64,000 nucleotides of DNA from Xanthomonas vasicola (GTDB lineage: Bacteria > Pseudomonadota > Gammaproteobacteria > Xanthomonadales > Xanthomonadaceae). Positions 21,328 to 30,994 of the stretch are shown here, piece after piece. The DNA is taken from assembly GCF_000772705.2 (NCBI RefSeq), contig NZ_JSBW02000052.1:62001-126000 (forward strand), read 5' to 3'. The translations under genes and the position numbers were made by a program. The number at the start of each line of letters is the position of its first letter. Within the stretch, counting starts at the first letter, position 1. The notes under the pieces were generated by a model. That model was not told the origin of the DNA, ran no database searches, and saw only the letters and a list, made by a program, of their open reading frames with translations.

Positions 21328-22911
21328 ATGCAGTGGATTTCCCTCGCGTTGCGGACATCGCGCAGACAGCTGTTGAATGCCGTTTTCGTCGCCGTCTTAC
21401 TTGCCAGCACACCAGCTGCCTTCGCTGCAGAGGTCAAAGTCAGCGGCACCTTGCGCGTGGACCAGCCCGGTCCGCAGGTATCGCGGCAACTGTTCGGCCA
21501 GTTCGCCGAGCATCTGGGCACCGGCATCTATGGCGGCGTGTGGGTGGGCGAGGATTCGCCGATTCCCAACACGCGCGGCTATCGCAACGACGTGGTCGCC
21601 GCATTGAAAGCCATCGCCGTGCCCAACATCCGCTGGCCGGGTGGCTGCTTCGCCGACGAATACCACTGGCGCGATGGCGTGGGCACGCCGGCCAAGCGCC
21701 CGATCAGGGTCAATACGCATTGGGGCGGTGTGGAAGAGACCAATCGTTTTGGCACGCACGAGTTCATGGATTTCACCGAACTGCTTGGCACCCAGGCCTA
21801 TGTCGCCGGCAACGTGGGCGATGCTGCGCCGGAAGAGATCGCGCAGTGGGCCGAATACATGACCGCGCCAACCCGTTCGAGCCTGGCCAACGAGCGCCGC
21901 GCCAATGGCCGCGACGCGCCCTGGCAGGTGCCGTATTTCGGCGTGGGCAACGAGTTGTGGGGCTGCGGCGGCAATATGCGCGTGGAATACGCAGCCGATG
22001 TGTTCCGCCGCTACCAGACCTTCGTTAAATCGCCGGCCAACCAGAAGATCCTCAAGATCGCGCCTGGCCCTAGCGATGACGACTACCACTGGACCGAGGT
22101 GATGATGCGCGAAGCCACCAAGTACATGGATGGGCTGAGCATGCATTACTACACCATTCCGGGCGGTTGGCCGCCGCGCGCCTCTTCGACCACGTTCGAC
22201 GAAGCCGCATGGATCCAGACGCTGTCGCGTACGCTGGTGATGGACGAGCTGATCACCAAGCACAGCGCGATCATGGACAAGTACGACCCGGCCAAGAAAG
22301 TGGCCCTGGTCGTTGACGAATGGGGCACCTGGTACGCGCCATTGCCCGGCACCAATCCTGGCTTCCTGCAGCAGCAAAACAGCCTGCGCGACGCGCTGGT
22401 GGCCTCCCTCAACTTCGACATCTTCAGCCAGCATGCCGAGCGCGTGCGCATGGCCAACATCGCGCAGATGGTCAATGTGCTGCAAGCAATGATCCTCACC
22501 GATGGCGACAAGATGGTGCTGACGCCGACCTATCACGTGTTTGCAATGTACAAGCCCTACCAGGATGCCACTCACCTGCCGCTGCAATTGCAGACCCCGG
22601 AGTACCGTCATGGCGGTACGCATGTGCCGGCGGTGCACGGCTCGGCGGTCAAGGCGGAGGATGGTCATGTGTATATTGCGTTGACCAACCTGGACACCAC
22701 TGCGGCGGCGACTGTCAGCGTGCAGGTGGATGGTCTGACGCTGCGTGCGGTGGAGGGCCAGATCCTGACCGCACCAGCGATCACCACGCACAACACCTAT
22801 GCCCAGCCACGTGCCGTCGCGCCAGCGGTATTCAAGGGCGCCCGTGTGCAGGGCAAGGCATTGAACGTGGCGCTGCCGGCGCATTCGATCGTGATGCTCA
22901 AGCTGCAGTGA
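21328..22911 (+). CDS. Secreted GH51 alpha-L-arabinofuranosidase
   Basis: A 527-residue glycosidase that removes arabinose side chains from arabinoxylan or arabinan. The N-terminus is a signal peptide (RRQLLNAVFVAVLLASTPAAFA), so it is exported. The GH51 barrel shows FGQFAEHLGTGIYGGVWVG, RWPGGCFADEYHW, the acid/base Glu209 in GVGNELWG and the nucleophile Glu331 in VVDEWGTWY. A beta-sandwich domain with an unusually Thr/Val-rich surface ends the protein. The length is typical. It lies divergent from galM. The DNA after the stop carries a decayed fragment of another coding sequence. Confidence 0.95.
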   Translation: MQWISLALRTSRRQLLNAVFVAVLLASTPAAFAAEVKVSGTLRVDQPGPQVSRQLFGQFAEHLGTGIYGGVWVGEDSPIPNTRGYRNDVVAALKAIAVPNIRWPGGCFADEYHWRDGVGTPAKRPIRVNTHWGGVEETNRFGTHEFMDFTELLGTQAYVAGNVGDAAPEEIAQWAEYMTAPTRSSLANERRANGRDAPWQVPYFGVGNELWGCGGNMRVEYAADVFRRYQTFVKSPANQKILKIAPGPSDDDYHWTEVMMREATKYMDGLSMHYYTIPGGWPPRASSTTFDEAAWIQTLSRTLVMDELITKHSAIMDKYDPAKKVALVVDEWGTWYAPLPGTNPGFLQQQNSLRDALVASLNFDIFSQHAERVRMANIAQMVNVLQAMILTDGDKMVLTPTYHVFAMYKPYQDATHLPLQLQTPEYRHGGTHVPAVHGSAVKAEDGHVYIALTNLDTTAAATVSVQVDGLTLRAVEGQILTAPAITTHNTYAQPRAVAPAVFKGARVQGKALNVALPAHSIVMLKLQ

Positions 22912-22964
22912 GCGATCGCGTACGTGGGCTGCGGCAGGCGCACGTCAGGCGAATGGAGGGTGAG

Positions 22965-23114
22965 CCGCAGCCCGCAGTGTGGCGGACGGGCAAAGTTCGG
23001 CGCGTTCTAGCACTTGGATCTGCAGGCGGTCGAACAGCCCTTTTACCGGTGACCGATCCGCCGGCTGCACCGGTGGAGATTGCCATCGGCAAGGTGTACT
23101 ACCAGAGCCGTTGA
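22965..23114 (+). pseudogene. Decayed 3' fragment of an unidentified coding sequence
   Basis: Just before a TGA at 23112-23114 one frame reads LLPVTDPPAAPVEIAIGKVY, a convincing protein tail. Upstream the likely continuation jumps between frames (LDLQAVEQP, then DGQSSARS), with a TAG between them. I read this as the frameshifted end of a lost gene, perhaps another secreted carbohydrate enzyme given the neighbours. The family is not recognised. Confidence 0.35.
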
Positions 23115-23135
23115 TGCGGCACGCGCAGCCAACGT

Positions 23136-23504
23136 TTATGCGTTGGCTGCGGTGCTCTTGAGCATGTCGATGAGCTGGCGCAGGCGATACGGTTTGGGCA
23201 GGAAATCGACCTGAGCCGGCAACGGCGGCAACTGCGCCTTGGCGAAGCCGGAGGCCAGAATGACGCGCGCCTGCGGCAGCAGTTGTGCCACCTGCTCGCT
23301 CAATTCGATGCCCGACATGCCGTTGGGCATCCGGATATCGCTAAACACCACATCGTACGGGCCGCTGTCGCGCAACATGCGCAAGGCGCTGTGGCCATCA
23401 TCGGCGGTATCGACGCTGATGCCAGCATCGCGCAACGCTTCGCCGATCAATTCGCGCAGTTCTTCTTGGTCTTCCACCATCAGCAGGCGAAGGGATTCAG
23501 TCAT
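23136..23504 (-). CDS. Single-domain response regulator (receiver only)
   Basis: A 122-residue receiver domain. The acidic pocket is in LLMVEDQEEL, the phosphoacceptor Asp in VVFSDIRMPNG, the Thr/Ser position in VILASGF and the Lys in FLPKPY. There is no output domain, so it probably passes phosphate on or acts by protein contact. ATG 23504 overlaps the stop of the kinase gene by 8 bases, so the two are translationally coupled. The kinase is its likely partner. Confidence 0.9.
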   Translation of the reverse strand: MTESLRLLMVEDQEELRELIGEALRDAGISVDTADDGHSALRMLRDSGPYDVVFSDIRMPNGMSGIELSEQVAQLLPQARVILASGFAKAQLPPLPAQVDFLPKPYRLRQLIDMLKSTAANA

Positions 23505-24660
23505 GCTCGGCCTCCTCGATGGCCGGGAGAAACACGGTGACGTTGGTGCCGCGTCCAGGTGCGGTCTCAAGCTCAACAAAGCCACCGGACTGAGATGCAA
23601 AGCCGTAGACCTGGCTCAACCCCAGGCCTGAGCCCTTGCCGACATCTTTGGTGGTGAAAAATGGTTCGCTGGCGCGCTGTGCAACATGCGCCGACATGCC
23701 TGGGCCGTCGTCGCGTACGGCAACGGCGACATACCGGCGCCGTATGCCTTTGGGATCTGACGGCGCTGTGCGTTGCGCGGCAGAAGTGAACAACGCGATT
23801 GCACCGCCAGCAGGCATCGCATCGCAACTATTGAAGACCAGATTGAGCAACGCCGCTTCCAGCTGGCCTGGGTCTACGCGCACATCCGGTAATGCATCGG
23901 CGAACTGCAGCGACAGATCCACCGCCGGCGGGCAGACACGCCGCAATAGCGCTAACGAACGCGTCACGATGTCACTGACGGCGTGGCGCTCAGGATTCAG
24001 CCGTTGCCCGCGCGCGAAGGCCAGCAGTTGACGCGTCAACAACGTGCCGCGATCCACCGCCGTTTGCGCCGTTTCGATCAGCATGCGGGTGCGTGCATCC
24101 TCGCCTGCGCGCAGTGCAATCAGATCCAGGCTGGTCACCATCACAGTGAGCAAGTTATTGAAGTCGTGCGCCATGCCCAGCGTCAACCGACCCAGCGCTT
24201 CGATCTTCTGTGACTGCAACAGTGCTTGTTGCGCCTGTTGCAGCAAATGCTGCGCCTCATACCGCTCGGTCAGATCACGGGTGACTTTGGCAAAGCCCAC
24301 CAGCGTCCCGAATTCCAACACTGGTTCGATCACCACGCTCGCCCAGAACCTGCTGCCATCCTTGCGCAGGCGCCAACCTTCGGCAGCGAAGCGTCCTTCG
24401 CGCCTGGCGATCTCCAGATTGCGGCTGGGCTCGTCGCGTTGCGCATCCTCGGGCAGATAAAACCGCGAGAAATGCGTGCCTAACACGTCGCTTGCGCTGT
24501 AGCCCTTGATCCGCTCGCCGCCGGGGTTCCAGCTCCGGATATGGCCACCGATATCGAGCATGTAGATCGCGTAATCGGACACGCTCTGCACCAACAGCTG
24601 ACACTGCCGGCTGTCGTAAGAAAGCGGCCCTGCACTGTCGACGGCCGTTTCCGCATCCAT
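23497..24660 (-). CDS. PAS-domain histidine kinase
   Basis: A 387-residue cytoplasmic sensor kinase. A PAS domain (residues 20-140: YAIYMLDIGGHIRSWNPGGE, then GTHFSRFY) is followed by a short coiled coil, a HisKA domain with the phosphorylated His in GMAHDFNNLL, and the ATPase with VFNSCDAMPAGG (N box), VRDDGPGM (G1) and GKGSGLGLSQVYGF (G2). The PAS segment resembles those found in bacteriophytochrome and light-oxygen sensors (FSRFYLPED after the first sheet), but no flavin-binding Cys motif is visible. It is co-transcribed with the receiver protein and divergent from the hybrid kinase at 24787. Confidence 0.9.
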   Translation of the reverse strand: MDAETAVDSAGPLSYDSRQCQLLVQSVSDYAIYMLDIGGHIRSWNPGGERIKGYSASDVLGTHFSRFYLPEDAQRDEPSRNLEIARREGRFAAEGWRLRKDGSRFWASVVIEPVLEFGTLVGFAKVTRDLTERYEAQHLLQQAQQALLQSQKIEALGRLTLGMAHDFNNLLTVMVTSLDLIALRAGEDARTRMLIETAQTAVDRGTLLTRQLLAFARGQRLNPERHAVSDIVTRSLALLRRVCPPAVDLSLQFADALPDVRVDPGQLEAALLNLVFNSCDAMPAGGAIALFTSAAQRTAPSDPKGIRRRYVAVAVRDDGPGMSAHVAQRASEPFFTTKDVGKGSGLGLSQVYGFASQSGGFVELETAPGRGTNVTVFLPAIEEAEHD

Positions 24661-24786
24661 CGCGCGATGTTTCCCCCGGAAAAGCGCGCGACCTTAGTGA
24701 GGGGTCCGTGAAGGTTGCGTGCAAGCCAACCCGGCAGCAAAAGCGTCAAATTTCCGGCGATTTGCGCGTGAAAGTTATCGGCTACC

Positions 24787-27700
24787 ATGACCGCCCTCTC
24801 AGTTCGGTCCGCGCGACTTATGCCCAACATCTCGACCACACGCGACCGCTGGATTTGGGTCATCGCGGGGGCCTTGATGGCTGGCACGCTGGGCATGGAG
24901 TTGGTCACTCCGCTCGGCTATGCGGTGTGGCTGACCTACTTCGTTGCGGTCGGCGTGACGGTGTTTCAGAACCGCCCGCAGGTACCACTTGTGGTGGGCA
25001 CGTTGTCGTGCGCCTTGCTGGCGATCGGTTTTCAACTTGCGCCACCGAGCACCAACTCGAGTTTTTCATCGGTCAACCGCAGCATCGGCGGCGTGTCGTT
25101 TCTGGCCATGGCATTTGTGGTGATGCAGGCGATCCGCGCGCGCCGGCAGGCCGAATTCGCGCTGTGGCTGCAGCAAGCAGAAAATACGGTTGAGGCGAGT
25201 TTGCGCGGCAATCAGGCGCCGCAGGAATTGGCCGACGCCGCGGCGCGCGCTTTGTGCGAGACGCTGGATGCGCAGGTGGGCGCGCTGTATCGCATTGAAG
25301 GCGAACGCCTGCGGCTCACCGGTGGTGCGGCGCTGCCGCCCGATCTTCCGCAGACACTGCCAACCACTGCCGGCCAACTCGGCGAAGTGCTGCAACGTGG
25401 CACGGTGCGGCGCCTACGCGGCGTGGACGCCGGCCATCTGCAGATCGCCTCCGGGCTGGGCCAGAGCGGCTGCCAGGAATTGCTGCTGGCGCCGGTTACG
25501 GCCGATGGTCGGGTGATCGGCATCATCGAACTCGGTCGCGTGACCGACCCACTCACCGCCGGGTCGCGCGAAGAAGAACTGCTGGCACGCTGCGGCGAAA
25601 ACATCGGCCTTGCCCTGCGCACCGCCTTGCTGCGCGCGCAGCTGGTGGCCTTGCTGGAAGAAACCCAGCGGCAGAGCGAAGAACTGCAGACCCAGCAGGA
25701 GGAGCTGCGCGTCGCCAACGAAGAACTGGAAGAACAGAGCCGCAGCCTGCAGCAATCGCAAAGCGATCTAGAAGTGCAGCAGGCAGAATTGGAACAGACC
25801 AACGTGCAGTTGGAAGAGCGCACCCAGGCACTGGAAGCGCAGAGACAGGCCTTGCTGATTGCGCAGAATCAGCTGGTGCGCAATAGCAACGAGCTATCCA
25901 CCGCCTCGCGCTACAAGTCCGAATTCCTGGCCAACATGTCGCACGAGTTGCGCACTCCGCTCAATAGCGCGTTGATCCTGGCCAAGCTGCTGGCCGACAA
26001 CAAGGACGGCACACTCAGCACCGAGCAGGTGAAATACGCGCAGGCCATCCTGTCGTCCAACAACGACCTGCTGACGCTGATCAACGACATCCTGGACCTG
26101 TCCAAGATCGAAGCAGGGCATGTGGAACTGGCCGACGAAACCGTGGCCACCACTTCGGTGTTGCAACGCCTGCGCGAAACCTTCGAGCCGCTGGCGCGGC
26201 AGAAGGGCCTGGCATTGGAGATCGCAGCCGTTGCCGATGCGCCGACACAGCTGGTGGTCGACAACCAGCGCCTGCAGCAGATCCTCAAGAACCTGCTGGC
26301 CAACGCAATCAAGTTCACTGAACACGGCAAGGTCAGTCTGTCGGTGCAGGCGCATGCGCCGGGCCGTGTGCGCTTTGCGGTGACCGACACCGGCATCGGC
26401 ATCGCGCGCGAACAGAGCGAAGTGATCTTCGAAGCGTTCCGTCAGGCCGATGGCAGCACGCGTCGCCGCTATGGCGGCACCGGGCTGGGCTTGTCGATTT
26501 CGCGCGACCTGGCGCAACGCATGGGCGGCAGTATCAGTGTGGACAGCGAGCCGGGCCGCGGCAGCTGCTTTACGCTGGAATTGCCAACTGATGGTGCACC
26601 TGCGGAAGTGATCAGCGCAGCGGATGTAACTGCGAATGCTGCCACGGCACCGCATTCGACAGCGGGCGGCTCCGTGCAACAGCACCGCGGCATGTCAACA
26701 GCCGCGCAACCCGGCGCACATTCTCTTGCGGCCACCCACATCGCCCCGCTGCCGATCGCTTCGCCCAGTGCTGCACCGATCCGGCGCGCTGACGATGATC
26801 GCGACCAACGCAGCCGTCCCGGCCGCCTGATTCTGGCGGTGGAAGACGACACCCGTTTTGCGCAGGCGCTGGTGGACCTGGCCCACGAACTGGATTTCGA
26901 TTGCGTGGTGGCTCCCAACGCAGAAGAAGCACTGCGCTTGGCAGCCGAGCTGCGCCCCAGCGGCATCCTGCTCGACATCGGCTTGCCGGATGCGTCTGGC
27001 CTAAGCGTGCTCGAACGCCTCAAGCGCGACCCGGCCACACGCCACGTTCCGGTGCACGTGGTATCCGCTCTCGAACGTAGCCAGATTGCACTGGAGCTTG
27101 GCGCGGTCGGCTATCTCATCAAGCCGGCCACGCGCGACTTGCTGGCCGGTGCGATCCGTCAGCTGGAAGAAACCAATGCGCGTGCAGTACGCCGCCTGTT
27201 GATCGTCGAAGACGACAGCGCATTGCGTGCGAATCTGCAGTTGCTGCTGGCGCGCGACCAGTTGGACATCGTCGCAGTGGGCAGTATTGCCGAGGCGATG
27301 GAACAGCTGGCAGGTTCCACCTTCGATTGCATGGTCACCGATCTGGCCCTGCCCGACGGCAGCGGCTACGACTTGCTCGAACGCATGGCCGGCAACGATG
27401 CGGTCGCCTTCCCGCCCGTGATCGTCTACACCGGGCGTGCGCTCACCCGCGACGAAGAACAAGGCCTGCGCCGCTATTCCAAGAGCATCATCATCAAGGG
27501 CGTGCGCTCGCCGGAACGTCTGCTCGATGAAGTGACGCTGTTCCTGCATAGCGTGGAAGCCTCGTTACCCAGCGATCAGCAGCGCCTGCTGCGCGAAGCA
27601 CGCCGACGCGATGCAGTGCTGGACGGTGCCACCGTGCTGCTGGCAGAAGACGACGTACGCAACATCTTCGCGCTTTCCAGCGTGCTCGAACCGCTGGGCG

Positions 27701-27993
27701 TGACGCTGCAGATTGCACGCAACGGCCGCGAGGCACTGGAGCACCTGGCCAAACACGAAGTGGATCTGGTGCTGATGGACATCATGATGCCGGAGATGGA
27801 TGGCATCACCGCGATGCGGCAGATCCGTGCCAACCGTCAGTGGCAGGATCTGCCCATCATCGCGCTGACCGCCAAGGCCATGGCCGACGACCGCGAGCGT
27901 TGCCTGGAAGCTGGGGCCAACGACTACATCGCCAAGCCCATCGATGTGGACAAGCTGGTGTCGCTGTGCCGCGTGTGGTGCTCGCGGCAATGA
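24787..27993 (+). CDS. GAF-domain hybrid histidine kinase with three receiver domains
   Basis: A 1068-residue membrane sensor kinase. Three or four hydrophobic segments occur in the first 115 residues, then a GAF domain (about 135-280), a long Gln/Glu-rich coiled coil (285-375), HisKA with His386 in NMSHELRTPLNS, and HATPase with NLLANAIKFTEHG, TDTGIGI and YGGTGLGLSI. Three receivers follow, with Asp730 (LLDIGLPDASG), Asp852 (MVTDLALPDGSG) and Asp998 (LMDIMMPEMDG). The start is uncertain between ATG 24787 and ATG 24820; neither has a strong ribosome site. It opens a four-gene operon; its stop overlaps the cheR start (ATGA). Confidence 0.93.
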   Translation: MTALSVRSARLMPNISTTRDRWIWVIAGALMAGTLGMELVTPLGYAVWLTYFVAVGVTVFQNRPQVPLVVGTLSCALLAIGFQLAPPSTNSSFSSVNRSIGGVSFLAMAFVVMQAIRARRQAEFALWLQQAENTVEASLRGNQAPQELADAAARALCETLDAQVGALYRIEGERLRLTGGAALPPDLPQTLPTTAGQLGEVLQRGTVRRLRGVDAGHLQIASGLGQSGCQELLLAPVTADGRVIGIIELGRVTDPLTAGSREEELLARCGENIGLALRTALLRAQLVALLEETQRQSEELQTQQEELRVANEELEEQSRSLQQSQSDLEVQQAELEQTNVQLEERTQALEAQRQALLIAQNQLVRNSNELSTASRYKSEFLANMSHELRTPLNSALILAKLLADNKDGTLSTEQVKYAQAILSSNNDLLTLINDILDLSKIEAGHVELADETVATTSVLQRLRETFEPLARQKGLALEIAAVADAPTQLVVDNQRLQQILKNLLANAIKFTEHGKVSLSVQAHAPGRVRFAVTDTGIGIAREQSEVIFEAFRQADGSTRRRYGGTGLGLSISRDLAQRMGGSISVDSEPGRGSCFTLELPTDGAPAEVISAADVTANAATAPHSTAGGSVQQHRGMSTAAQPGAHSLAATHIAPLPIASPSAAPIRRADDDRDQRSRPGRLILAVEDDTRFAQALVDLAHELDFDCVVAPNAEEALRLAAELRPSGILLDIGLPDASGLSVLERLKRDPATRHVPVHVVSALERSQIALELGAVGYLIKPATRDLLAGAIRQLEETNARAVRRLLIVEDDSALRANLQLLLARDQLDIVAVGSIAEAMEQLAGSTFDCMVTDLALPDGSGYDLLERMAGNDAVAFPPVIVYTGRALTRDEEQGLRRYSKSIIIKGVRSPERLLDEVTLFLHSVEASLPSDQQRLLREARRRDAVLDGATVLLAEDDVRNIFALSSVLEPLGVTLQIARNGREALEHLAKHEVDLVLMDIMMPEMDGITAMRQIRANRQWQDLPIIALTAKAMADDRERCLEAGANDYIAKPIDVDKLVSLCRVWCSRQ

Positions 27994-28814
27994 ACCCGGT
28001 GGAGCTGTTCGATCTGGAACTGCGTGTGCTCCTGGAAGCGGTGTACCAGCGCTATCACTACGACTTCCGCGACTATGCGGTGTCCTCGTTGCGGCGGCGC
28101 ATGCGCCACGCAATGGCGCGTTTCGACTGCGCACGTGTAGCCGATCTGCAGCACCGTCTGCTACACGAACCGGACACCTTTGCGCAGGCGATGCAGTTCT
28201 TTACCGTGCAGGTCTCGGAGATGTTCCGCGACCCTGCGTATTTCCGCATGCTGCGCGAGCATGCGGTGCCGGTGTTGCGCACCTATCCCTCGATCAAATT
28301 GTGGGTGGCAGGCTGCAGCACCGGTGAAGAAGTCTGGTCGCTGGCCATCCTGCTGCACGAAGAAGGCCTGCTGGAAAAGTCGGTGATCTATGCCACCGAC
28401 ATCAACCCGGAAGCATTGAGCCTGGCCGAAGCTGGCGCGTACGGCATCGATCGCATTGCGCAGTTCAGCCGCAATTATCTGGACGCCGGTGGCCGCACAT
28501 CGCTGTCGGACTACTACACCACCGCGTACAACGGTGCGGTGTTCGACCGGCGCTTGAAGCGCAATATCGTATTCGCCGATCACAGCCTGGCCACCGACAC
28601 GGTGTTTTCCGAAGTGCACTTGGTGTCGTGCCGCAATGTGCTGATCTATTTCAACCGCAGCTTGCAGGATCGTGCGGTGGGCTTGTTCTACGATGCGTTG
28701 GTCCATCGCGGCTTTCTCGGGCTGGGCAGCAAGGAGTCGCTGCAGTTCGGCGCGCATGCGCAGGCGTTCGAAGCGTGCGCACGTGAGCAGCGGCTGTATC
28801 GGAAGGCCGCATGA
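27990..28814 (+). CDS. CheR-type protein-glutamate methyltransferase
   Basis: A 274-residue CheR-family enzyme that uses S-adenosylmethionine to methylate glutamates in receptor proteins. It has the all-helical N-terminal domain (LRRRMRHAMARF), the motif FTVQVSEMFRDPAYF, the SAM-binding GCSTGEEVWSLA, the ATDINPEAL strand and VSCRNVLIYFN. The usual partner would be a chemoreceptor, but none is encoded nearby. It overlaps both neighbours by 4 bases (ATGA), so production is tied to the hybrid kinase and CheB. Confidence 0.93.
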   Translation: MNPVELFDLELRVLLEAVYQRYHYDFRDYAVSSLRRRMRHAMARFDCARVADLQHRLLHEPDTFAQAMQFFTVQVSEMFRDPAYFRMLREHAVPVLRTYPSIKLWVAGCSTGEEVWSLAILLHEEGLLEKSVIYATDINPEALSLAEAGAYGIDRIAQFSRNYLDAGGRTSLSDYYTTAYNGAVFDRRLKRNIVFADHSLATDTVFSEVHLVSCRNVLIYFNRSLQDRAVGLFYDALVHRGFLGLGSKESLQFGAHAQAFEACAREQRLYRKAA

Positions 28815-29395
28815 GCCGCATGCCGAATGCACAGCAGTTCGACGCGATCGTGATCGGCGCATCCGCCGGTGGCGTGATGGCCTTGCAGGCGTTGTTGTCC
28901 GGGCTGCCAGCGGATTTACCGATGCCGGTGTTGGTCGTGCTGCATCTGCCGCGCGACCGTTCCAGCCATATCGCCGAGCTACTGGATGCGCGCTGCGCGC
29001 TTCCGGTGCGCGAGGCCGAAGACAAACAGCCGCTGCTGGCTGGCACCGTCACTGTCGCTCCGCCCGACTATCACCTGCTGCTGGAAACCCGCGACAGCCT
29101 GGCGTTGTCGATGGATGCGCCGGTGTTGTTTTCGCGCCCCGCAATCGACCCCTTGTTCGAATCGGCTGCCGACGTGTTTGGCGAGCGCCTGCTGGCGATT
29201 CTGCTCACCGGTGCAAGCGCCGATGGCAGCGCCGGTGTGGCGGCGGTGCGCGCTGTGGGCGGCACCGCCTGGATCCAGCGCCCCGACGACGCCGCTGCGT
29301 CATTGATGCCCGCCTCCGCCCTCGCCCACGCCGGCGCCGATGCGGTGCTCACCTTGCAGGCCATCTGCACCCGACTGGAAGCCTTTCACGCATGA
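28811..29395 (+). CDS. CheB-type methylesterase without receiver domain
   Basis: A 194-residue protein that consists only of the CheB catalytic domain. The Ser is in VIGASAGG, the His in VLHLPRDRSSHI and the Asp in TGASADGSAG. Classical CheB has an N-terminal receiver that controls the esterase; here it is absent. Control may come from the receivers in the neighbouring kinases. Coupled to cheR and the next kinase by ATGA overlaps. Confidence 0.9.
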   Translation: MSRMPNAQQFDAIVIGASAGGVMALQALLSGLPADLPMPVLVVLHLPRDRSSHIAELLDARCALPVREAEDKQPLLAGTVTVAPPDYHLLLETRDSLALSMDAPVLFSRPAIDPLFESAADVFGERLLAILLTGASADGSAGVAAVRAVGGTAWIQRPDDAAASLMPASALAHAGADAVLTLQAICTRLEAFHA

Positions 29396-30522
29396 ATCTC
29401 ACCGCGACCGGCCAGTCTGCAAGCAGCAACGACACCGAATCCACCAAGATCCTGATCGTGGACGATGTGCCGCAGAATCTGGTGGCGATGGAAGCGCTGC
29501 TGCAACGCGACGGCATCCGCGTACTGTGCGCCGCGTCCGGTGCGCAGGCGCTGGAACTGCTGCTCGAGCATGACGTGGCATTGGCGCTGCTGGACGTGCA
29601 CATGCCGCAAATGGACGGCTTTTCGCTGGCAGAATTGATGCGCGGCTCGCAGCGCACCCGGCATGTGCCGATCATTTTCTTGACCGCCTCGCCAAACGAT
29701 CCGATGCGTGCCTTCCAGGGTTACGAAACCGGCGCCGTAGATTTTCTGCACAAGCCGATCGAGCCGCACGTGATCCTGAGCAAGGTCAACGTGTTCATCG
29801 AGTTGTACCAGCAGCGACGGTTGCTCAAGGCACGCAACGCCTCGCTGGAACGCGCGCTCACGCTCAACGAAACCATGATGGCCGTGCTCGCCCACGACCT
29901 GCGCACGCCGCTGTCGGTGATCCTGCTGTGCGCCGACAAACTGGGCCTGGATGTCGATGCCGACAGTTCGGCTGCGCGCACGCTGGAACAACTGGAAAAC
30001 AGCGCGCACCGCATGTCGCGCATGGTCGAGCAATTGCTGGATTTTTCGCGCCTGCGCACCGATGGGCTGCCGATGCAGTTCGGCCCATGCAACCTGGGCG
30101 AGGTGGTGCACAGCGTGGTGGGCGAAGTGGCGCAGGCCAATCCGCACACCACCATCGACCTGCGCACCGAGGGCGACCTGGATGGCGATGGCGATGGCGA
30201 CCGGTTGGCGCAGGTGGTGTCCAATCTGGTCGGCAACGCCGTGCTACACGGCGGCCGCCATCCGGTGCAGGTGCATCTGGATGGCCGCGAACACGACACC
30301 CTGCGCCTGTCGGTGCGCAACGCCGGCCACATTCCCGACAGCCTGATGCCGCGTCTGTTCGAACCGTTCAAGGCCAGCTTCCATGCCAGCCAGGGACTGG
30401 GGCTTGGGCTGTTTATTGCCGACCAATTCGTCAAGGCACACGGTGGCACGCTGCAGGCGCGCAACGAAGACGGCGACGTGGTGTTCGAAGCCAGACTGCG
30501 CCGCCACAACCTGGCGGCTTAA
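29392..30522 (+). CDS. Receiver-histidine kinase (response regulator with kinase output)
   Basis: A 376-residue protein with an N-terminal receiver (Asp68 in LLDVHMPQMDG, Lys in DFLHKPI), a short coiled coil, HisKA with His168 in AVLAHDLRTPLS, and an ATPase domain (NLVGNAVLHGG, GLGLGLFIADQ). The order receiver-kinase is typical of an intermediate in a phosphorelay, receiving phosphate from the hybrid kinase. The G1 box is weak (VRNAGHIPDSL instead of DxGxG), so ATP binding may be altered. Last gene of the operon; a weak hairpin lies at 30541-30561. Confidence 0.9.
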   Translation: MNLTATGQSASSNDTESTKILIVDDVPQNLVAMEALLQRDGIRVLCAASGAQALELLLEHDVALALLDVHMPQMDGFSLAELMRGSQRTRHVPIIFLTASPNDPMRAFQGYETGAVDFLHKPIEPHVILSKVNVFIELYQQRRLLKARNASLERALTLNETMMAVLAHDLRTPLSVILLCADKLGLDVDADSSAARTLEQLENSAHRMSRMVEQLLDFSRLRTDGLPMQFGPCNLGEVVHSVVGEVAQANPHTTIDLRTEGDLDGDGDGDRLAQVVSNLVGNAVLHGGRHPVQVHLDGREHDTLRLSVRNAGHIPDSLMPRLFEPFKASFHASQGLGLGLFIADQFVKAHGGTLQARNEDGDVVFEARLRRHNLAA

Positions 30523-30994
30523 CCTCCGCACGTCTCACAGCGCCCGCAATGCCAGCGGGCGTGAACGGGCGCACTGCACCCGCGTAGCGCGCAGCCAGGA
30601 TGCTCTTGAAGCGTTGCGCCGGAACAGCAACTCGCCGCGCTTCAGCAATTGCAGATAACGCCGGAATGGTAAAGCTGCGTGGCCAACGCGTGTTTGGCCG
30701 CGCATTTGGCGCTTCCTCCAGCAAGATTTGGCGGCCAGGGGCCTCCATCAATCAACACACAATCCACGACTGCCGTATCGACTACCGTCGCACCAGCGAA
30801 CCCGGCAGTAGCGCGTCTGTCAGCCCGCGTGACAGCCAACTCAAGCAGTGCTGTCGCGCTGCATGCACCGTATGCTCGTACGGCCAGCGCGCTGGATGCA
30901 CGCTCCTGCCCCACTGCTCTCCAGTTCTTGGTCGCACCAACATCCCTTGGTCATCCTCGGGTGCACATCGTGCGCCCTGTCTGCGGAGGTGGTT
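30523..30994. other. Intergenic region between signalling operon and DUF1428 gene
   Basis: About 470 bases on which I see no supported gene. A 7-base stem hairpin (30541-30547 with 30555-30561) close to the operon end may terminate transcription, although it has no T-run. A strong ribosome site for the next gene ends the region. Confidence 0.5.
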
